Both the position numbers and the translations under genes were made by a program. Below, piece by piece: positions 13,302-17,531 of a stretch of DNA of 17,531 nucleotides (the first letter of the stretch is position 1; each line of letters opens with the position of its first letter). The stretch is from Thermococcus sp. (lineage in GTDB: Archaea > Methanobacteriota_B > Thermococci > Thermococcales > Thermococcaceae), in contig JALVWX010000023.1 of assembly GCA_027023165.1 (NCBI GenBank), positions 1 through 17,531 on the forward strand. The letters are read 5' to 3'. The notes beneath the pieces were generated by a model that was not told where the DNA came from, did not search any database, and saw only the letters and a program-made list of their open reading frames with translations.

Positions 13302-14714
13302 TCACGGCTTGTTGCCGTGCCCCTGGCCGTTACCGCCGGTCTCCATCGAGGCGTTTATTATCGCCTCATACTCCTCCATACTGAGGAGCTGTGGTTCGTA
13401 CGTCACCCCGTAGTTTGACAGGGTCTTTACAAAGGCCCTGAGGTGGTTCCTGCTGCCCATCATCAGGTTCTCGTAAACCGCGATGATGTCGAGCTTATCC
13501 GTCTGGTCAATCCTCTCCTGCAGGTCTATGATGTCGGTCTCTTCGATGAGCGCTCCCACCTTGAGGGCATCGATAACGCTCTTGCTCCCCTGCTCAACCA
13601 GCTGGTTGTAAAGGGCCTGAAGGTCAGGGTTAGTGAAGACACCAACTGGCTCGTCCTTCGTCGGGTCCGTAATGTTGTACTTCTCAAGGAGGGTCCTGAC
13701 CGCGTTGACGTGGGTTGTTTCACTGTCGGCTATGTTCTTGAATATCTGAAGCCCCCACTTCTCATAGAGGGTAACGTAGACGTCGTGAGCCAGTTTTTCC
13801 TCCTCAACCATGTAGAGGAGGCCGTCTATTTCCTCTTGGGTCAGCTGGCCCGTGGGAGTCGAGTTAACGTATTTCTGGAGGTCCGCTGTGTTCACTGTAC
13901 CGTTCTCATCGGTAACGGCCGGAAGTGTGTCGTTGGCGGGTGGCTGGGCGGTGCTCGGCCCGGTTTCCATCGGGCTGTTGAGGATTGCGTAAAACTCGTC
14001 CTCGCTGAGAACCTGTGGGGTGTACTTAACTCCCCTGCTCTCGAGCTGGCCCACGAAGGAGCGTAGGTGGTTCTCGCTTCCCTTCATGAGGTTCTCGTAG
14101 ACTGTTATTATGTCCACCTTGTTTGTCAGGGAAATCCACTTCTGGAGGTCTTTGATGTCTGTCTCCTCTATGAGGGCACCAACTTTCAGTGCGTCTATCT
14201 CGCTTTTCATTCCCATCTCGATGAGCTGGTTATAGAGATTCTGTATCTCTTCGTTCTGGAACTGACCTACCCCCTCGTTTGCAGTTGGGTCCGTGAGGTT
14301 GTACTTCTCAAGGAGAAGCCTGACGGCATTGACGTGGGTTGTTTCGCTGTCGGCTATATTCTTGAATATCGGCAGTCCCCATTTTTCATAGAGCTTGATG
14401 TAGACGTCATGTGCGAGCTTTTCCTCCTCGACCATGTAGAGAAGGCCGTCCTTTTCCTCCTGCGTCAGCTGGCCGGCCGGAATTGAATCGATGTAGCTCT
14501 TCAGGTCCGCCGTGTTTATTGTCCCGTTCTGGTTGACCGCCGAGGGCATCTGGTCGGCGTTGCCCTTACCTTGGCCGCCAATCTGACTTCCAGCAGCTGT
14601 ACTCGTTGTTGCAGTTCCACTAGTTCCGGTGGTTGTAGTGGTGTTTATACATCCCGCTCCGAGGACGCTCAGAAAGAGAGCCCCGATAAGGAGCAGGCCC
14701 AATATTTTCCTCAT
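13302..14714 (-). CDS. Lipoprotein with two fused DUF2202 (ferritin-like) domains
   Basis: A 470-residue envelope protein. Residues 1-22 are a lipoprotein signal (hydrophobic stretch, then VLGAGC, C22 as lipid-attachment site). A Thr/Ser/Gly linker (to about 50) follows, as is typical of Thermococcales lipoproteins. Two DUF2202 domains follow at about 60-252 and 268-460. DUF2202 is a ferritin-like four-helix family. Each copy keeps YMVEEEKLAHDVY, ADSETTH and GALIEETD, which supply Glu/His candidates for a metal site. Most DUF2202 proteins have one domain, so the tandem form is notable. ATG 14714 has GAGGGGTGA upstream and a TATA at 14761-14771. A role in metal or oxidant handling at the cell surface is inferred from the fold only. 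Confidence 0.88.
   Translation of the reverse strand: MRKILGLLLIGALFLSVLGAGCINTTTTTGTSGTATTSTAAGSQIGGQGKGNADQMPSAVNQNGTINTADLKSYIDSIPAGQLTQEEKDGLLYMVEEEKLAHDVYIKLYEKWGLPIFKNIADSETTHVNAVRLLLEKYNLTDPTANEGVGQFQNEEIQNLYNQLIEMGMKSEIDALKVGALIEETDIKDLQKWISLTNKVDIITVYENLMKGSENHLRSFVGQLESRGVKYTPQVLSEDEFYAILNSPMETGPSTAQPPANDTLPAVTDENGTVNTADLQKYVNSTPTGQLTQEEIDGLLYMVEEEKLAHDVYVTLYEKWGLQIFKNIADSETTHVNAVRTLLEKYNITDPTKDEPVGVFTNPDLQALYNQLVEQGSKSVIDALKVGALIEETDIIDLQERIDQTDKLDIIAVYENLMMGSRNHLRAFVKTLSNYGVTYEPQLLSMEEYEAIINASMETGGNGQGHGNKP
13335..14537 (-). repeat. Intragenic tandem duplication (DUF2202 domains)
   Basis: The two domain-coding segments (14537-13959 and 13913-13335) are homologous at DNA and protein level, with a register of 624 bases (208 codons). 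For example, TTGACGTGGGTTGTTTC recurs at about 13705 and 14329. The peptides YMVEEEKLAHDVY, NIADSETTHVNAVR and KVGALIEETDI are identical in both, whereas the flanking helices differ. This indicates an old duplication with constrained metal-site segments. Confidence 0.85.
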
Positions 14715-14730
14715 GTTTGTTCACCCCTCT

Positions 14731-14754
14731 ATATGTAATCTTATTATTACATAT
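14731..14754. promoter_or_regulatory. Perfect 9-6-9 inverted repeat, likely operator
   Basis: ATATGTAAT and ATTACATAT flank a six-base spacer, an exact inverted repeat of 24 bases. It lies between the TATA box and the ribosome site of the DUF2202 lipoprotein gene, covering the expected RNA start (about 14740). In archaea a dimeric regulator bound here would block RNA polymerase, so repression is the likely mode. The regulator is not identified. Confidence 0.6.
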
Positions 14755-14760
14755 GTCCAA

Positions 14761-14771
14761 CTATTTAAAAA
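14761..14771 (-). promoter_or_regulatory. TATA box for the DUF2202 lipoprotein gene
   Basis: The minus strand reads TTTTTAAATAG. Its spacing gives an RNA start near 14740 and a leader of about 25 bases containing GAGGGGTGA before the ATG at 14714. Confidence 0.6.
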
Positions 14772-15230
14772 CCTTTTGGTGTTTTGATTCGTCTATGATA
14801 TTTCGATTTCCGAACTCTTAACATTTTCTGGACTTTTAATTCCCCACGGCTCATAACCCCTATTAAATAATTGGACGGTTCTTTGAGATTATAGTGTGAT
14901 GCCCCTTGATTCTTCGCCTTTTAATAAGAAGTTGTTTTGTAGATGGCTGAAAAGAAAGCCGTATGAAAAGCGGGTTCAATTCACACTGCGATGTTGTGAA
15001 AGGGGAAACCGTTGAGTCGAATGTGAGTCATATCCCCTCATTTTCCAGATAACTGATCTTCGTAAAGCGTTGAAGAGCGTCCACTCTGTAAGGCCCGGTG
15101 CCGTCGAGACGCGGGAGCAGATAGCTGTTCTGGAGGTTCTCCGAGGAATTCCTTGGAATTGGATAAACGACAAAATGTGTGTCCATTACTCGTCTCTTTT
15201 TGCCAGATCGCCCGGATATTCTGGGACAGA
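14772..15230. other. Long spacer between the DUF2202 and his operons
   Basis: About 460 bases without a recognisable gene. The left half is AT-rich. In the right half a plus-strand frame stays open from 15016 to 15309 (97 codons) and contains protein-like text such as LRKALKSVHSVRPGAVETRE, but it has only weak TTG/GTG starts, no ribosome site, and overlaps the his leader region. It may be a gene remnant or chance. An imperfect inverted repeat (15211-15225) abuts the his promoter. Confidence 0.35.
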
Positions 15231-15238
15231 TTTATTTA
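15231..15238 (+). promoter_or_regulatory. TATA box of the his operon
   Basis: TTTATTTA, preceded by purine-rich GGACAGA as a BRE, predicts an RNA start near 15258-15262, immediately before the small leader frame and about 140 bases before hisZ. The imperfect inverted repeat CCCGGATATTCTGGG at 15211-15225 lies just upstream and could be an operator. Confidence 0.6.
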
Positions 15239-15258
15239 GGAGAACTCCAACTTGGGCC

Positions 15259-15395
15259 GGTGATGGCAATGGCCGGAAGTACAATCCCACCCAGACCGGA
15301 AAACCTTGAGATCCTAAAGCCCAACTGGGTGAGCCACTGCCATCATCACCTCTTCTGAACCGGATGTCCATTCCGCCATAATCCAGCAGGGGGTG
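15259..15395 (+). promoter_or_regulatory. Structured his leader RNA with alternative helices
   Basis: Hand pairing finds competing structures. Helix A joins 15259-15273 (leader ribosome site and start) to 15333-15350 (His codons): 14 pairs with a three-base bulge and one mismatch. Helix B, nested inside, joins CACCCAG (15288-15294) to CTGGGTG (15325-15331). Helix C joins CACCTCTT (15347-15354) to AGGGGGTG (15388-15395), the entire hisZ ribosome site, with two G-U pairs. A and C share bases 15347-15350 and exclude one another. No energy was calculated. Confidence 0.5.
15263..15358 (+). CDS. Candidate histidine leader peptide (hisL-like)
   Basis: A 31-codon frame at the 5' end of the predicted his transcript. 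It begins MAMAGST, with a second ATG at 15269, and ends WVSHCHHHLF-stop. Four of the last seven residues are histidine (CAC, CAT, CAT, CAC at codons 25 and 27-29). The GGTGAT at 15259-15264 suits the ATG at 15269; the ATG at 15263 would be nearly leaderless. The stop is 42 bases before the hisZ start. Histidine-rich leaders control his operons in enteric bacteria by ribosome stalling. Here translation-dependent control is inferred; a short His/Cys metal-binding protein or chance is the alternative. Confidence 0.6.
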   Translation: MAMAGSTIPPRPENLEILKPNWVSHCHHHLF

Positions 15396-15400
15396 TTCTC

Positions 15401-16282
15401 TTGAGGCGTTCCATAGAGGACTATCTCAGGTTAGCGGAGATTGGGAACCGTCTGAGGGGTGTTTTCGAACTCTGGGGCTACCGCGAGATGACGTTTCCGG
15501 CAATAGAGGAGTATTCGCCGGAAATAAGAAAGGGAACCAAGCTGGCCTACGACAACACATTCTATCTCTTAAACCCAGATCCAACGTCGAGGATAATGAG
15601 GGCCTTCTCAGACGAGTCGATAAGGCTGTTCTACATAACAGAGGTTCTAACCGGCTCAACGAGGGGGGAATGGCAGGCTGGAGTCGAGATGATAGGGTTT
15701 CCGAAAGAGAGTCTCGTAGAGCCGATCATCGTTGCGATAACCGCCCTCGAAGCCCTTGGCATAGAGGAGTTCTACATCGACATCGGGAGCCTTGAGGTGT
15801 GGAGAAGAGCAACCGAGGGGATCGAGGAGTTCAGGGGGGTTGTCTTCAACGCCCTCGTCAGGAGGAACTTCGAGCCGATAGACCGGCTCCCCATCCCTGG
15901 AGAAAAGAAGGAGGAACTCTGGCGCCTCTTCAACTTCCGAGGAAGGAAGAGCGGTTTTGAGAAGCTCGACTGGCTTTTGGAAGTGGTGGACGACGAAAGG
16001 GTTTTCGTAGACCTTGGAACGGTCAGGCCGCAGCCCTACTACACAGACATCATCTTCGAAATATACTCCCCGGAGGTTGGAAAGCCGATAGGCGGCGGTG
16101 GGGAATACCTGGTCAATGGAAAGCCCGCCGCAGGCTTCTACCTGGATATGGCTGCTCTCTCAAGGCTCTACACCGGGAAGAAGAGGGGGAGGACGAAGCT
16201 TTCCCTTGAGGATCCGGCGAAGGCCTACAGGGAAGCTAAGGGGCTGGTAAAACTCGGGATCCCCGTGGAGGTGGAAAGATGA
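15401..16282 (+). CDS. hisZ: ATP phosphoribosyltransferase regulatory subunit HisZ
   Basis: A 293-residue paralogue of the histidyl-tRNA synthetase catalytic core without the anticodon-binding domain. It serves as the regulatory subunit that the short form of HisG needs for activity and histidine feedback. Class II synthetase motif 2 appears as [20 protein letters not shown] (to residue 94), and the histidine-pocket region as [14 protein letters not shown], followed by GGGGEYL. It is cytoplasmic. The TTG start at 15401 has AGGGGGTG five bases upstream; no better in-frame start exists. It overlaps hisG in an ATGA. The protein contains no histidine residue, which contrasts with the preceding leader frame. 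Confidence 0.9.
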   Translation: MRRSIEDYLRLAEIGNRLRGVFELWGYREMTFPAIEEYSPEIRKGTKLAYDNTFYLLNPDPTSRIMRAFSDESIRLFYITEVLTGSTRGEWQAGVEMIGFPKESLVEPIIVAITALEALGIEEFYIDIGSLEVWRRATEGIEEFRGVVFNALVRRNFEPIDRLPIPGEKKEELWRLFNFRGRKSGFEKLDWLLEVVDDERVFVDLGTVRPQPYYTDIIFEIYSPEVGKPIGGGGEYLVNGKPAAGFYLDMAALSRLYTGKKRGRTKLSLEDPAKAYREAKGLVKLGIPVEVER

Positions 16283-16896
16283 GGTTCGTTCTTCCAAAGG
16301 GGCGTCTCCTCAAAGGTTCCCTTGAAGTCCTGAGAAAAGCCGGTTACGATGTTCAAAAGCCCGGCGAGAGAAGGCTCATTGAGAGGTTCAACGGCAATGA
16401 AGTTTTAATCGCGAGGGCTTTCGATGTCCCTGTTTACGTTGAACACGGGGTCGATGTCGGTATTTCGGGAAGCGACGTCGTTGAAGAACGGAAAAGCGAC
16501 GTTTTCGTCCCGCTGGAGCTTCCATTCGGAAAGTGCCGTCTCAGTCTCGCAATGCCCCGGGAAAGGGTGGTCTCACCGGAAGAGATGGACGGCTATAGGG
16601 TTGCCACCAAATACGAGAGAATAACGAGGGAGTACTTCTCAAGGCTGGGAGTTGATGTGGAAATCCTGAAGCTCAGCGGGAGCGTGGAGCTGGCTCCGAA
16701 GGTCGGCATAGCCGATGCTATCGTTGACATCGTTGAGACCGGGGAAACACTGAGGGCGAACGGCCTCGTTGAAGTTGAGAAGGTCATGGACGTTTCGGCC
16801 CAGCTCCTCGTCAACAGAATTTCTCAGAAAACCAAGTTTGAGGAGATAAACGAGCTCGTTTTTTCGATAAAGGAGGTGATTAAAGATGGATTTTGA
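16279..16896 (+). CDS. hisG: ATP phosphoribosyltransferase catalytic subunit, short form HisG
   Basis: Catalyses the first step of histidine synthesis, condensing ATP and PRPP to phosphoribosyl-ATP. At 205 residues it is the short HisG(S) type that lacks the C-terminal regulatory domain and works with HisZ, which is encoded directly upstream with a four-base ATGA overlap. Visible signatures are the N-terminal LPKGRL, the [10 protein letters not shown] loop (61-70) and the PRPP-binding [15 protein letters not shown] (145-159). The 3' end overlaps hisD by 11 bases. Only one histidine (H56) is present in the protein. Confidence 0.96.
   Translation: MRFVLPKGRLLKGSLEVLRKAGYDVQKPGERRLIERFNGNEVLIARAFDVPVYVEHGVDVGISGSDVVEERKSDVFVPLELPFGKCRLSLAMPRERVVSPEEMDGYRVATKYERITREYFSRLGVDVEILKLSGSVELAPKVGIADAIVDIVETGETLRANGLVEVEKVMDVSAQLLVNRISQKTKFEEINELVFSIKEVIKDGF
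16871..16880 (+). promoter_or_regulatory. Consensus ribosome binding site for hisD
   Basis: AGGAGGTGAT is a full-length match to the complement of the archaeal 16S 3' end, five bases before the hisD ATG, and sits inside the hisG coding sequence. It is much stronger than the AGGGGGTG plus TTG combination of hisZ. Confidence 0.75.
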
Positions 16897-17531
16897 GCTT
16901 GAAAGTTACGTCGCCGAGATACTTAGGGACATACGCGAAAGGGGAATCGAAGCCGTTAGGGAGTACTCCAGAAGGTTTGACGGTTTTGACGGCCCCTTCA
17001 GGGTCAGCGAGGAGGAGTTCCAAGAGGCGGAGGAAGTTATCCCTGAGAAGGACAGAGAAATTATCGAGAGGACAATCAAAAGGCTCTGGGACTATCACGA
17101 AAGGCAAAAACCAAAGGACGAGCTTTTCATTAAAAACGGCTCGCTTTACGGCCTCATATACCGGCCGATAAGGAGGATAGGTATCTACGTTCCCGGGGGA
17201 AAACCGCTACCTTCAACCCTCATGATGGTCGCAGTTCCAGCGAGAATAGCCGGAGTCAAGGAGATTGCCGTTACAATCCCGCCGAAGGACGGGAAGGTGA
17301 ACCCCTACGTCCTCTACGTTGCCAAAAAGCTCGGCATAAGCGAGGTCTACAAGCTCGGCGGTGTTCAAGCGATAGGGGCTATGGCCTACGGCATCGGCAT
17401 GGAAAAGGTGGACAAGATATTCGGGCCCGGAAACAGGTTCGTGAACGAGGCCAAGAGGCAGGTCTTCGGAGTTGTTGGGATAGACAGCCTCGCGGGACCC
17501 TCGGAAATAGCGGTGATAGCGGATAAAAGCG
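16886..17531 (+). CDS. hisD: Histidinol dehydrogenase HisD (partial, 3' end outside window)
   Basis: Zinc-dependent enzyme that oxidises L-histidinol to histidine with two NAD+, the last step of the pathway. The first 215 codons are visible. Family signatures are [15 protein letters not shown] (100-114), [17 protein letters not shown] (153-169), VDKIFGPGN (175-183) and [11 protein letters not shown] (197-207). The zinc ligands and catalytic His/Glu lie further downstream, beyond the edge. ATG 16886 is fixed by the AGGAGGTGAT site. It overlaps hisG by 11 bases, so hisZ-hisG-hisD are one transcriptional unit that probably continues with other his genes. Confidence 0.96.
   Translation, partial: MDFELESYVAEILRDIRERGIEAVREYSRRFDGFDGPFRVSEEEFQEAEEVIPEKDREIIERTIKRLWDYHERQKPKDELFIKNGSLYGLIYRPIRRIGIYVPGGKPLPSTLMMVAVPARIAGVKEIAVTIPPKDGKVNPYVLYVAKKLGISEVYKLGGVQAIGAMAYGIGMEKVDKIFGPGNRFVNEAKRQVFGVVGIDSLAGPSEIAVIADKS

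Noticed and set aside
13443..14486. Long plus-strand frames opposite the DUF2202 gene (13443-14066 and 14067-14486)
   Set aside because: They repeat because the real gene on the other strand is duplicated; they are shadows without starts or motifs.
14893..14950. Possible C/D box guide RNA (GTGATGC ... CTGA)
   Set aside because: The C box is imperfect, internal D' and C' boxes are not convincing, and no terminal stem was found.
14976..15173. 65-codon minus-strand frame in the his spacer
   Set aside because: No promoter or ribosome site, and composition consistent with the complement of the plus-strand frame at 15016-15309.
15341..15364. Minus-strand GGTGATGATGG as a C box
   Set aside because: No CTGA D box follows at a suitable distance, and the sequence is better explained as the His codons and helix strand of the his leader.
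15364..15381. Five-codon frame ATG-TCC-ATT-CCG-CCA-TAA between leader and hisZ
   Set aside because: Too short, no ribosome site, and it would compete with the leader stop region; probably chance.

Overview
The window looks like chromosome from a hyperthermophilic archaeon of the Thermococcales, most likely Thermococcus. This rests on archaeal TATA elements about 25 nt upstream of short leaders, GGTG/GGGGTGAT ribosome sites matching an archaeal 16S tail, frequent GTG/TTG starts, tight gene packing and the protein families present. The species cannot be read from the sequence.

Layout. 1-4257, all minus strand: the first codons of an unknown gene, a GNAT acetyltransferase, an Amt ammonium transporter without an adjacent GlnK, a tandem GNAT protein and an MFS exporter. 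4357-6856, plus strand: a tightly packed cassette of a six-helix membrane protein, a winged-helix regulator and a CPBP (CAAX-type) intramembrane protease, then a second CPBP protease. 6862-10114: a decayed GNAT remnant, an M1-like metallopeptidase whose first 34 codons are separated from the rest by a -1 frame break, a RimJ/RimL-like GNAT, a third CPBP protease, a possible decayed gene and a truncated GNAT. 10201-12157: a cytoplasmic beta-propeller protein divergent from a small membrane protein and a nitrilase-family amidohydrolase. 12170-14714, minus strand: a lipoprotein with two fused DUF2202 ferritin-like domains, a secreted protein and a DUF4405 membrane protein. 15231-17531: the start of the histidine operon (hisZ, hisG, hisD), running off the right edge.

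The main discovery candidate lies directly upstream of hisZ. A TATA box at 15231-15238 is followed by a 31-codon reading frame (15263-15358) ending in Ser-His-Cys-His-His-His-Leu-Phe-stop, 42 nt before the hisZ TTG start. HisZ has no histidine in 293 residues and HisG has one in 205. The His-codon segment can pair either with the leader's own start region or with the entire hisZ Shine-Dalgarno. This has the form of a ribosome-stalling histidine leader peptide acting by translational attenuation, a mechanism I do not know to be described for an archaeal his operon. It is inferred from sequence alone.

Other points of interest are the repairable frame break in the metallopeptidase gene, remnants of acetyltransferase genes, two divergent gene pairs that seem to share one symmetrical TATA element, and a perfect 9-6-9 inverted repeat at the expected start of transcription of the double-DUF2202 lipoprotein. 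No tRNA, rRNA, CRISPR array or intact mobile element was recognised.
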